DNA of 16,229 nucleotides, from contig NW_003101628.1 of the NCBI RefSeq assembly GCF_000003855.2, forward strand, positions 26,493 to 42,721. The letters run 5' to 3'. Under the pieces are notes generated by a model. That model made no database searches and was not told the origin of the DNA. It saw only the letters and a list, made by a program, of their open reading frames with translations. The stretch is from Blastomyces gilchristii SLH14081. Its lineage: Eukaryota; Ascomycota; Eurotiomycetes; Onygenales; Ajellomycetaceae. The stretch's first letter is position 1. Every line of letters begins with the position of its first letter. Of the stretch, positions 1 to 9,610 are shown in pieces. The position numbers were made by a program, and so were the translations under genes.

Positions 1-68
1 AGCCGGTTGGCATGGAGTGTTGGCTTTAACGAGCGTTATAACTATTCGAGCCCAACCCAGATTGTTAG
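1..68. other. Undamaged GC-containing left edge
   Basis: This short stretch keeps CG, CC and GG dinucleotides (for example CCGG, ACGAG, TTCGAG), unlike most of the window, so it has escaped the C-to-T damage. Two forward frames stay open across it and run into the MITE: one from base 1 to the TAA near 102, the other from base 2 to the TGA near 182. Either could be the tail of something beyond the left edge, or chance in a less AT-rich stretch. No protein family was recognised. GTTATAAC at 35-42 equals the target duplication of the second MITE copy. Confidence 0.3.
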
Positions 69-574
69 TAGACCGACTATTGAGACCGGGTATTCTGTTT
101 AAATCTCATTTAATCTGGTCTGATACATTTCTTGATGTGTCCCCCGCTGGGACTAGTCGCGACGTTTTACTTGCAAAGTGACTATATATGAGATCTTAAA
201 ATGAAACCATGACTTGAAAAAAATGAGAAAGTGATTTCATTTGATCTCATTTAGTTCCATTCTTAGTATAAAGTTACTATTTTTAGACATTTTAAGATTT
301 TTTTTAGACTATTTTTAATTTTTTAAAAAGTAATGCTTTTTGATAACACTCAAATGAGATTTAAAGTCATTTAAAGTAATAAAAATAATTTAAATTGAGA
401 AGTGGAAATCATGATCTCATTTGAAAAATGTGATAAGAGTAGACAGTAAGTCTCACTGAGACAGTATGAAACTACTATCTAATGTTAAAACCATGTAATG
501 AGATCAGTCAAATTGATAATGAAACTATCAAAAAATCTGATCCTGGTCTCAGACAAGATCACACAGTCAGTCTA
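69..574. mobile_element. hAT-like MITE, copy A (506 bp)
   Basis: Non-autonomous element without coding capacity. It is collinear with 9097-9602, has exactly the same length (506 bp) and is roughly 90% or more identical by eye; most differences are C/T or G/A transitions. It begins TAGACCGAC and ends CAGTCAGTCTA, so the ends are short inverted repeats. The interior carries repeated ATCTCATTT / AAATGAGAT motifs near 102, 239, 350 and 413, as expected of subterminal transposase-binding repeats. The flanking 8-mers (ATTGTTAG and TCTGTGAG) match at only 5 of 8 positions, so no target duplication can be claimed for this copy. The hAT assignment comes from copy B. Confidence 0.7.
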
Positions 575-2064
575 TCTGTGAGATTGTAGAGAGCACTGAC
601 AGTACTGAGAGTTTTATAGAAACTATTAACTAGAATCTGCAAGAAATTACTTATAGAGAGACTTACAGTAAAGAGTGAGACTGCACTGCTTAAAGTCAGA
701 GACTGATCTGAGAAAGACATGAGATTGACTGCTAGCTTAAAGATTGAATACAGTAACAGAGCTAAAGAGAATGAAGATACTGTTATAAGAGATAATATTT
801 CTACTTTATCAGCTGATAAAAAGTGATCAGAGAAGTTGTGAGAATACTTATAAGAAGCTTAACAGCAGTTAGACATTATTTATAAAGATATTGAAATTAA
901 AAAAAAAAAATTTATTCTTGAAAAGTTCTTGAATTAATATACAGATATTGTCAGAAATACTCTCTCTCTATTATCTGAGTAAAAACACTTTATAAATGAA
1001 TAAGAATACTCACAGTTTGTGAAAATAAGAGCTGTTATAGAAAAAGAAAAAAGAAGACGAGATTTTACAGAGAGATCTGAGATATTTATACTATTGTAAA
1101 GAGATTTATTTACACTATAAATAATTCTATAAAACAGTCAGATCACTCTAGTGAATAAAGAATAATTATAAATTACAGATCTGAATCTTTCTATATAACT
1201 ATAAAGAGTGATTATAGACTGTAGATATCTTAATTCTATAATTCTACAAATTTAATAAAAGAATGAAAAATTTCTCACAATTCTACAGTGTCAAAGAATG
1301 ATAATTCATAAGAATGAGTGAAAGATTATCTTATAAATACTTCTCTTTAATGAGAATAATCTTACAGAAAGTGATTCATCTGTGAGATGAATCTGTGTAA
1401 TAATCACATAAAAATCTCATAGAAAAATGATTGAAGATCAACTGAAGTTATTCAGATTAAAAGATACAGAATAAATCTGTGTGATAATTATACAAAAATC
1501 TTGCAGAAATAATTAAGAGTTAACTGAAACTGTTCTGTATAAAAGATGTAAGATGAATCTGTATAATAGTCAGAGAAAGATCTGCAGGTTATAAAGAATC
1601 TCACAGAATAAGAAACTAAGTAATAGACTCTTTTCTTTTTACAGTAACAAGGGATTTGTTCTCACTAAGATTTGTTATAGATATGAAGAATTTTTAGTGA
1701 GTATCACTGCAGTGCTGAGTCTGACTCTATGAAATCACTCAGTAAAAGACTTTGTAGATAAAGTCTTAGAGAGAAAGAAGTATATAAGAAATCTCACTTC
1801 TCACAGATTCTTTATCTCTATTTTCTATCTCTTATGTAATTAATAGAGTTAGCAGCTCTTGACTATATACAACTATATAGACTGAAGTTCATGAATACTA
1901 TTCATAACTCAGCTTAAATACTATTATATATTTAATCTCTACATTTTATCTTTCTACTGTGAATACTTCTAGTAGTTAACAGTACATATCACATCAAGCT
2001 GCAAACACCTGAATAATCGCCCGCGAGCACTTATTCTTACACAGTATTGAAATTAATAAAATAT
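575..2064. other. AT-rich degenerate tract, no recognised gene
   Basis: About 1.5 kb almost without CG, CC or GG. Several forward stretches read as coding-like peptide broken mainly by TGA, TAA and TAG (for example around 1003-1230 and 1640-1960), as in the damaged elements elsewhere. No family motif was found and the frame changes between stretches. It holds an A12 run ending at 910, a tandem repeat (1391-1590) and a tiny CG-retaining patch at 2018-2030 (CGCCCGCGAGC). It may be the decayed remainder of another transposon. Confidence 0.4.
1391..1590 (+). repeat. Diverged ~84-bp tandem repeat (about 2.4 units)
   Basis: The motif ATCTGTGTRATAATYA followed by CAAAAATCTYRYAGAAA-like sequence recurs. 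Units start near 1391, 1475 and 1557, spaced 84 and 82 bp; the third is partial. An 84-bp period equals 28 codons, so in one forward frame the units would give a repeated peptide. No known repeat domain was recognised. Confidence 0.55.
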
Positions 2065-3318
2065 TTATCAGAGTATTTCTTTTAACAGTTATTCTAAATA
2101 TAATTAACTTTTTCATAGTGATAGCAGATTCTCATTATTATTATTATTATTCTTCAATTATAGATGTATATAGTCAGAGACTATAACATCTATCTGAGAA
2201 TCTTTAGTTCTTAGAGTTTTTCCTATATCTATAGAGTTAACTATTATACATTTACCAATTTCAGATATGCAAAATCAGAAAATTTCAGCTCAAAATACAT
2301 AGCAGATTCTCATTTCATTATCTCTATATTTAGATTTAAAGTCTGTATTTTTATTATTACTCTTTTCATTATCTGAGTCTCTTATATTATCAGTTATATT
2401 TATTATTACATTCTTCAGAACTTCTCTTATTACTAAGAGATATAGTAAAATATTTTAATAAAGACTTATAAAGTCAGCTTTCAGAGATTGACTATTATTC
2501 TTATCAATCTAATTCATCTAATTTCTAATAAACAATATTCATCTCTTACTCACTTCAGTGAGTAAATAGTTAAAAAATATAAAGTCTTCAGTTTTATATT
2601 CTAGACAGATATATTCAGTCTGTATAATAATTACATATTTAATAAAGATGTAATCTGAGCTCTTTATCTTGATAGATAGAGTTATTATTTCTCTATATAA
2701 TCTTATTCTTCTAACAGTGAGTCTTTCAGTGAAATTTTTCTCTATGACTTTTTATAAAGAGTAGACTGACAGCTCAAAATTCTTTGAGATAGTAAAATAA
2801 GATTTTGCTTATAAAGTAATTACATATCATATATAATTATACAATTATATATTATATTCTTCTTAAAATTATTGTATATTATTACTTACATTCTTCATAG
2901 AACTGATTTGTTTTTTATTAATAATATTAACTGTACAGAATTACTTCACTACTAGTAGAATCTCTTTCTTTTATATTAAGTAGTTCTCAGAGTCTGTAAA
3001 AATAACTACCTTTCTAATATGCTTAATCTGATCTTGTAACTTCTTTAAAATTTTCATTAGAGTAGATATTCTCTTTTACTTCTGTTGAAATTGCACTAGA
3101 TTCATACTGACACTGTCATTACTATCAGTCAGAGTCTCATTAACTCTGCTAGTTTTTACCTATTCAATTTTATATTGAAGTTTAATTATCTTCAATCTCA
3201 TATAAGCTATCTCACTTGCAGAATTCATATCACAGTTATACAGACTATCTGTGTTATTTAACATCTCACTGATGTATTTAACAACCGGATCTTTAAAATC
3301 ATTATTGAATTTATTCAT
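2065..3318 (-). pseudogene. Unrecognised ~417-codon pseudogene, coiled-coil-like
   Basis: On the minus strand, an ATG at 3318 opens a frame that keeps register to adjacent TGA and TAA codons at 2065-2070. Codon phase was checked at 2157 and 2073 and no net indel was seen. The frame is interrupted only by stops of the kind made by C-to-T / G-to-A change at Gln or Trp codons. The predicted product is rich in Lys, Asn, Ile, Leu and Glu. Its N-terminal third reads as amphipathic helix or coiled coil (MNKFNNDFKDPVVKYISEML and onward), and it has a run of six Asn near codon 382. No zinc knuckle, protease, polymerase or transposase motif was found. It could be an ORF1 or gag of an unknown element, or a host gene lost by mutation. 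The gypsy element sits only about 75 bp upstream of its start and would have separated it from its promoter. Confidence 0.45.
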
Positions 3319-3392
3319 TGTAAATATTAATAAGCTCACTGTTATTCTCTATTGCACTTTCAGTGCTTCTGAATTTCTTTTTCTATGCATTG

Positions 3393-3397
3393 ACATG
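3393..3397. repeat. Target site duplication ACATG, left copy (gypsy)
   Basis: ACATG lies immediately outside the TG end of the left gypsy LTR. The matching copy is at 9609-9613, displaced by the MITE inserted at the other LTR end. Five base pairs is the usual duplication length for Ty3/gypsy integration. Confidence 0.75.
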
Positions 3398-3715
3398 TGT
3401 AAGAGGTCTACGCCGAATAGATCGGTATAATATATAGGTCTTATATAACAAAGAGAAAAACATTAGAGAAGGAAAGAAAGAGAAAGTGCGAGAATCAGCA
3501 ATCAAAGTGAATATTTATATGTGTACATAGTGGTGCATATGGTGAAACTTCAGAGTGAAAGAATAGAGGTTTTCATACGCAGTGAAGCTTCAGAGTGAAA
3601 AAATAGAAATTATGTAGATTTTCAGCTCAGAATCAGTGACTGAGAGTTGAAGTAATAGAAATCTGTGAAGTGTAACAGAATAGTCTATATAATTGATCAG
3701 GCATAGCTTATTATA
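3398..3715 (-). repeat. 3' LTR of the gypsy element (left copy)
   Basis: 318 bp aligned end to end with 8780-9094; the alignment ends at GGCATAGCTTATTATA here against GGCGCAGCCCGTCATA there. Differences are nearly all C/T or G/A, plus small indels. This copy keeps GTCTACGCCG and GATCGG near its start, where the right copy has lost them, but has lost the CG-rich part near its end. The polypurine tract lies directly upstream on the coding strand, which fixes it as the 3' LTR. Confidence 0.9.
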
Positions 3716-6700
3716 TTAGTTCCCCCTCTCTTTCTTAATCATATATAGCTCTCATCAGTCAAGGGCTGCAGTCTCAGATAACACAGAACTCAGAGTTCAA
3801 ATTGAGTGATTATAGCTGACTCATTTCACAAGATATTATCAGTCACAGCTGCAGAGTCTCTTATCAAGAATATCTTCAATCTCTTATTCAAGTTCATTAT
3901 CTTCTTTCATAATCTCTGACAGCTGTCAGTCAGAAGTCAGTTGAGAAGAGAACAGATCAGTGACAGCATAATAAAGTAAGCTTATATGAAAGATATCATG
4001 AATCTCTGATGATATATCAAGATAATAGTTATGACTGCCTAGAATTTCTATTACTTTATACTTTATATAATGATAATTCAGTGTGTGAGATGAGTATGTA
4101 ATTCATATATTCTTAAGATTTAATTATATCAGATTTTCTATCTTATATTACTCAGTGAGATCTCAGTGAACATTAGTTCAATCTTCTTAATTCTGTTTAG
4201 TGCTTATCATGAAGACTTCTACTTAATCACAGATATTTCAGAGTTTTATTACTATATTATCAGTGATCTAAATCAGACTGTGAGAATTCAGTGTGAAATA
4301 TATAATCTCTAGAAGATTCAGTACTTTCATATAATATTTATATATGAGAAAGAATGAGCTTACATCTGTTAAAACAGCATCTCAGTCATTAATAGCAACT
4401 TCAATATATAGAAGAAGATTATATTAATTATCTTATAAATAATTACAAAACTTATAAAGATAATTCTTTATAGTCTGAATTATTTATTCTAATACATTAT
4501 CAGTCTCAGAATAATAGATAGTTGATAAACAGTATATAATCTTAAGAACTTGACAGATTCTTGTTCAGAGAGTACTTATAAATTGACAGTCTTAATCTGA
4601 TACTATAGATTTCAGTAATTTATACATTCAATAGAATGAGCTTCTTAGAAAAGCTTCAGTAACTTGTTCAATATTTATCTTATTATAAGATTTCAATATT
4701 ATATCTTTACTTAATTAGTTTATAATGATCAGAATGTTCTTATAATTCTTACTCTTAGAGAGATTAATAGTGAAGTTAATTACTATATCTTATCAGATTC
4801 TATCAGAAATATTAAGTAATTTCAGTAGATCTTTTCTACAGTTCTTTCATAAGATGATAATAGAATAATGATTACAGTTTCAAATAGAATATCTGATATT
4901 ATTTAATATCTCAGATCAGTAGAACTTTTAAGAGATTATTCAGTACAATTGTTCATGATCTGAGTGACTGATTATATATGAATCATGCATCTCTATATTA
5001 TTCAAGTGTGTAAGAATTCAGATTGAGAGACTCAACATTATTCACAGAATCTTAGAATATTATTATCATTGATTATACATTCTGAGATATTAGTTCTTAT
5101 ACATAGTTCTGAAAAAAAATCAGAGTGCTTCTTGACATACTGCTTCAGTGAGAGTCTGAAGAAGTTTATTACTCTAAACTACTGTATATCACAGTTTATT
5201 CAGTGTAGAAGAAGTGAAGATATCAGTATCAGTATCAGTTTAAAAAGAAGATGTTCTAATCAGAGAAGTATGTATAGTGTCATGAGTTATTCTATCTTGA
5301 TTAATTAATATCTTCAGATCTAAGAGCTGATGCTCTCAGTTCATTCAATAAGTGTCTATTATATTGAAAGACATATCTTACTCTCATTGTAAGAGAGTAT
5401 CTGTTATTGAGTTCTGACTATCAGATTGATAGTATATCATAAAATAAAAGCAGTTTATGAACTCAGATTATCATATCTATCACTCAGTGAGTTTACAGAT
5501 TATTGTGAAATACTTGAGATTCTTATAATCTGTGATTATCTTAAATTCAGAGATACTTCAGAGTTCAGAGTCTCATTCTTCTAGACAGTATATAATTATA
5601 AGAAGTTTCTTATCATAGATCTCATAGTTGTATTCAGCAGAACTCAGTTTCTTAGACATGAAGATACATGATTATAAGATATCTTTATTATCATATTATA
5701 ATATAGCTCTCTCTGTAATATAGTCAGAGAAGTCAGCTTCAATAACTATTTTATAATCAGAGTTAAATATCATTGATAGAGAGATATTAATGAATATCTT
5801 CTTTATCTATATAAATACAGCTTCAGTATCTACTTATTACTGAAATACTGAGTTCTTTCTGATGAGTTCTGTAAGTAATGTTATAATATCTGAGAAGTTT
5901 TATATAAATCACTAATAGAAGTTAGTAAATTCAATGAAGCTTTATACATCTTTCACAGTATATAAAGCTTCTCATTCAAGAATAATAGAAACTTTCTCAG
6001 AATTCATTTGAATCTTCTTGTCAGCTTCTATAATAAAACCTAGATATTTAATACTCTTAACTTCAAAGTTACACTTGTCAATATCTATTGATAGTTCTGC
6101 TGCTCATAATTATTGTAATACTCTTCACACATATTCTTGATATTCTTTTCTGAACTCATCAGTAAGATGAGAATGTTATCAAGATATACAGATATAAATT
6201 TATCAAGAAAATTCTGAAGTACTCAGTTAATATACTTCTGAAATATACTGAGAGTATTGATCAGTTCAAAGAGTGTAACTATTCATTCAAAGAGATTATA
6301 ATATATTCAGAATACTGTAAATCATTCATCTTCTTCAGTAATACAGATTTTATGAAACATAGTAATAATATCTAGTTTTATAAATTGTTGAGCTTGTTCA
6401 ATGCAAGCTAGAGTTTCATTGATAAGAGATAAAGAATAGCAGTTCTTCTTGATTAATCTGTTCAATTCTCAATAGTTCACACAGAATCAGAGTTCTTTAT
6501 CTGATTTCTTTATAAAGAGAATAGAAGCTGCAGTAGAAGAGTTAGTAATATATATGAATTTCTTATTCAACAGATTATTGAGTATCTTTCAAAGAAGAAG
6601 AAGTTCATCTCAAGATATATTATAAAGAGAGTCTTATGATGACTTGAGATTCTTATCATTCTTCTTTTCTAACTTGATACTGTGATCTACTTCTGAGTCT

Positions 6701-7335
6701 TGTAAGAGAAGTATATTTATAATGTTATCTTGTTAGAAGATATCTAGATATTCATGATATTATTGAGAAAGTTTTGTATAAGAATCTGTTATTATAGTAC
6801 AGAATAACTTCTCTAGAGCTTTCTTGATATTGATTAAACTAATAGAATAGATTGTTATATAATTCTACTGTTAGTAATCTTTTCAGTGACTTTCTTTTCA
6901 GAGTATTTTATAGATGTTAACAGGGATCTGTGTCAGATTCATAGTCTTGTGAATGTCATCTTTATAAATTCTATTATTATTAAGGAATATTAAGCTTCTG
7001 TTTCAAGTATTCAATAAGATATTTTATTCAGATAGTCAGACAAGTTCTAATATAAGATTATAATTGAGATTATTAACTTTATATACATAGATATCTTCAT
7101 ATTGATATTCTCTGACATCTATTCTCAACTTCATTATATAACAGATACAAACATCTTTTGAGTCATTAAATCCTGTGAGAAGTCAGGGTTTTGATAAGAG
7201 AATATGCTGAAGATTGTAACATCTTATAACTGAAGATTTAATCATTGTATAATAATATAGACTACTGTCTATCATAGCTTTCATATTATACATATTATCA
7301 ATCACAGTAGATACAAGAATCATATTCATTATCAT
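3716..7335 (-). pseudogene. pol: gypsy pol: protease, RT, RNase H, integrase, chromodomain (decayed)
   Basis: Polyprotein that would process Gag, copy the RNA and integrate the cDNA. Protease: MIDSS-type active site at 7261-7284 (Gly of DSG changed to Ser). Reverse transcriptase, about 6100-6660: FIKKSDKEL, FCVNY and QFIKLDI (KLD at 6370-6378), and YLDN at 6175-6186, where the second catalytic Asp of the YLDD box is Asn. An RNase H-like stretch lies near 5500-5900. The integrase C-terminal core lies near 4330-4700. The chromodomain is at about 3770-3893, with EIEDILDKR then YLVKW and SYNHSIWTL. Stops fall mainly at expected Trp or Gln positions. The frame holds from 7335 past the RT, but the chromodomain is in another phase, so at least one indel lies between. 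The last in-frame TAA (3716-3718) abuts the 3' LTR. Pol is in the -1 frame relative to gag. Confidence 0.88.
3719..3736 (-). promoter_or_regulatory. Polypurine tract (plus-strand primer site) of gypsy
   Basis: On the coding strand this reads AAGAAAGAGAGGGGGAAC, an almost pure purine run ending 3 bp before the 3' LTR. That is the usual position of the RNase H-resistant primer for second-strand synthesis. The five Gs in a row are rare in this window. Confidence 0.75.
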
Positions 7336-8552
7336 TTTCTCTTTAAATTATTATTATTCAATCTCTTCAAGCTTCTGTTTATAAATTTGAACAGAAGCTA
7401 ATCTTTTTCCTGTTTTATCAGAGTATTCTCATAGTTATCTTCTGAATCTTTCTTCAATGCAATGTGATTGATGTGAACAGACATTGATTCATTCTTCAAG
7501 TGAGAAGATATGTAGACTGATTAGTAGTTAAAAGCAATGTGTTCTGATCAGTTACAGTTAATGCATACTTCTTATTAACATCAATTAGCAACTTCTTCAG
7601 AAGTGATCTCAGAAACTCAGAAGTCTATTCAGACAGTGAAGACTCTTACTTGTGTATAGATATTTAAGTTTATTCAATTCATGACATCTGCATTATCATT
7701 CTTCAGCACAGATGTATAAGTGACTGAAGTGTAACATCTTTTATCACTGTTCTGTATATTCTTGAGCTTGATAAGATAATCATCTAATGTCTGAAGTTGT
7801 ACATAGAAATCTTTATAAGTCTGATCTTCATCTACACTTACAAGAGTCTGTAAGAGTTTGAAATTTAATGTCTTCTTAAGTATACTAATCTTTATTCAGT
7901 TCTCTCAAGATTAATCATCTACTTCTAGAATCTTAGTGTTGAAGTCAGGAATGAATATTATAAGAGAAGTGTTTCTCTGTCAGATACTCTGTAATTAATC
8001 TAATACTTTCTGTTATATAACAGTGTCTTGAAACAGAATGTCAAGATATTTGATGATATTATCAGATATTTATAATACTGATTTACATACTTTCATTTAT
8101 GAATAAAACTTCTGTTTCATGTGATTCTTCAACTGTTCATTGATATATCAATCTTGATTAATTAGTAAACTGATGATATCTTCATCTATACTCAGTTTCA
8201 TGAGCATTTCAATTCTTCATGATGAGTAGAGAGTGAGATCAGAAGTATTAAAATATGTGAAAGTATCTAAGTGTTCTTTCAGTGCTTTTATATTCAATTC
8301 TGTAGATGTTAGAATTGCATGAGTTTCTTATTGAGTTAATTATTGAATTTCCCTATATTGAAGTTATTGAGTCACATGTATATCAGCTATCTGTTGCTAT
8401 TGTAATTTTAACATTACTCAGAGCTACTGTGATATTACTTCTATATTCATATTCAAGAATTCTCTCATATTATTATTAGATATGATTATATTATTTATTG
8501 AATGTGTAATATCTGTGAAATCTGAAGAAGTGTAATTATATAAATATCTCAT
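7332..8552 (-). pseudogene. gag: gypsy gag with CCHC zinc knuckle (decayed)
   Basis: Nucleocapsid/capsid precursor of the gypsy element. One minus-strand frame runs without net indel from an ATG at 8552 (other in-frame ATGs at 8468 and 8450) to TGA at 7332. The central part has the usual gag capsid feel: LEVDDQSWENQIK-like sequence if damaged stops are read as Gln or Trp, then YKDFYVQLQTLDDYLIKLK. The C-terminal knuckle at 7524-7565 reads Cys-x2-Cys-x4-His-x4-Tyr, the last Cys having become Tyr by a G-to-A change. In-frame TAA, TAG and TGA codons are spread throughout. The stop overlaps the first ATG of the pol frame (ATGA at 7332-7335). The start is uncertain among the three ATGs. Confidence 0.8.
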
Positions 8553-8779
8553 ATGTCTGAGATGTCAGAACTCTCAGATTTTTCACTAATACTCTCTTTA
8601 TAAGATTCTACTCTCTTTACAAAATCTTGTTACAGAGTCAGAGTGACTGATGAGCAAGCTTCTATCTGAGAACTCAGTGTTCATTTAACTGTTTGACTGT
8701 TTCTCTATCATGTCATTATACATTTAAATATCTCAGTGAGTAATCATTTCTAATAAGAAGATGATGAACATTTTTCTAG

Positions 8780-9094
8780 TATAAGAGCTCTACACTGAAT
8801 AGATCAGTATAATATATAGATCTTATATACAAAGAGAAAAACATTAGAGAAGAAAAGAAGAGAAAGTGTGAGAATCAGTGATCAGAGTGAATATTTATAC
8901 ACATACATAGTGATATACACAGTGGACTTCAGAGCAGAAGAATAGAGGTTTTCATACACAGTGAAGCTTCGGGGCAGAAAAATAGAAATTTCATAGGTTT
9001 TCAGCTGAGAATCAGCGACCGAGAGTCGGAGCGGTAGAAATCTGTGAAGTGTAACGGAATAGTCTATATAATTGATCAGGCGCAGCCCGTCATA
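8780..9094 (-). repeat. 5' LTR of the gypsy element (right copy)
   Basis: About 315 bp, matching 3398-3715. It begins TATAAGAG (TG changed to TA) and ends GTCATA. The half near the outer end keeps many CGs (CGGGGCAG, GCGACCGAGAGTCGGAGCGG) that are lost in the left copy, while the inner half has lost CGs that the left copy keeps. An AT-rich TATATTATACTGATC-like sequence on the coding strand could serve as the promoter. No convincing tRNA primer site was identified just inside it (coding strand starts CTAGAAAAATG). Confidence 0.9.
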
Positions 9095-9096
9095 AC
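9089..9096. repeat. 8-bp target site duplication of MITE copy B, left
   Basis: GTCATAAC directly precedes the TAGACTGG end of the MITE; GTTATAAC directly follows its other end (9603-9610). They differ by one C/T transition. The sequence fits the hAT target preference nTnnnnAn. It spans the last 6 bp of the gypsy LTR plus AC, the first two bases of the gypsy target duplication. Because GTTATAAC is a palindrome, it could instead be an extension of the inverted repeat. Confidence 0.7.
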
Positions 9097-9602
9097 TAGA
9101 CTGGCCGCCGGGACCATGAATTTCACATTTGGTCCCATTTGGTCTGGTCTCATACATTTCTTGGTGTGAATCCCGCTGGGACTGGCTATCAAAAAAACAT
9201 GTAAAGTGACTATATATCAGATCTTAAAATGAAACCATGACTTGAAAAAAATGAGAAAGTGATCTCATTTGATCTCATTTAGTCTCATTCTTAGCATAAA
9301 GTTACTATTTTTAGACATTTTAAGGTTTTTTTTAGACTATTTTTAATTTTTTAAAAAGTAACACTTTTTGATAACACTCAAATGAGATTTAAAGTCATTT
9401 AAAGCAATAAAAATAATTTAAATTGAGAAGTAAAAATCATGATCTCATTTGAAAAATGTGATAAGAGTAGACAGTAAGTCTCACTGAGACAGTATGAGAC
9501 TACTATCTAATGTTAAAACTGTGTAATGAGATCAGTCAAATTGATAATAAGACTATCAAAAAATCTGATCCTGGTCTCAGACACAGTCATACAGTCAGTC
9601 TA
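9097..9602. mobile_element. hAT-like MITE, copy B (506 bp)
   Basis: Starts TAGACTGGCCG and ends CAGTCAGTCTA; the right end read in reverse complement is TAGACTGACTG, so the terminal inverted repeats match except for transitions. An 8-bp duplication flanks it, which with the TAGA-type ends suggests hAT superfamily mobilisation. There is no coding capacity. This copy keeps GGTCCCATTTGGTC at 9131-9144, showing that the many GATCTCATTT motifs inside are damaged forms of GGTCCCATTT, repeated in both orientations. It lies exactly at the outer end of the gypsy LTR, so it jumped after the gypsy element did. Confidence 0.78.
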
Positions 9603-9610
9603 GTTATAAC
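9603..9610. repeat. 8-bp target site duplication of MITE copy B, right
   Basis: GTTATAAC immediately after the CAGTCTA end; partner of GTCATAAC at 9089-9096. Its last two bases are the first two of the displaced gypsy duplication ACATG. Confidence 0.7.

Larger units (their letters stand above)
3398..9094 (-). mobile_element. Ty3/gypsy chromovirus-type LTR retrotransposon, full length, dead
   Basis: About 5.7 kb bounded by two related direct repeats of about 315 bp starting TGTAAGAG (right copy TATAAGAG) and ending CATA/TATA, damaged from TG...CA. The coding strand is minus. Order along it: 5' LTR (8780-9094), gag with CCHC knuckle, protease, reverse transcriptase, RNase H, integrase, chromodomain, polypurine tract, 3' LTR (3398-3715). 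Protease-RT-RNaseH-integrase order defines Ty3/gypsy, and the terminal chromodomain places it with the chromoviruses. The element is structurally complete, but stop codons and changed catalytic residues make it non-functional. A 5-bp duplication, ACATG, brackets it once the MITE at the right end is taken out. Confidence 0.9.

Noticed and set aside
5069..5308. Forward 79-codon open frame
   Set aside because: Lies antisense to the gypsy pol region and has no motif; a shadow frame.
8882..9157. Reverse 91-codon open frame
   Set aside because: Spans the gypsy LTR and runs into the MITE; it crosses an insertion junction, so it is not a gene.
69..9602. The two 506-bp repeats as LTRs of one large outer retrotransposon with the gypsy element nested inside
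   Set aside because: The repeats start TAGAC and end GTCTA with inverted ends, copy B has its own 8-bp duplication, and it sits exactly at the gypsy LTR end. No polypurine tract or primer site adjoins either copy.
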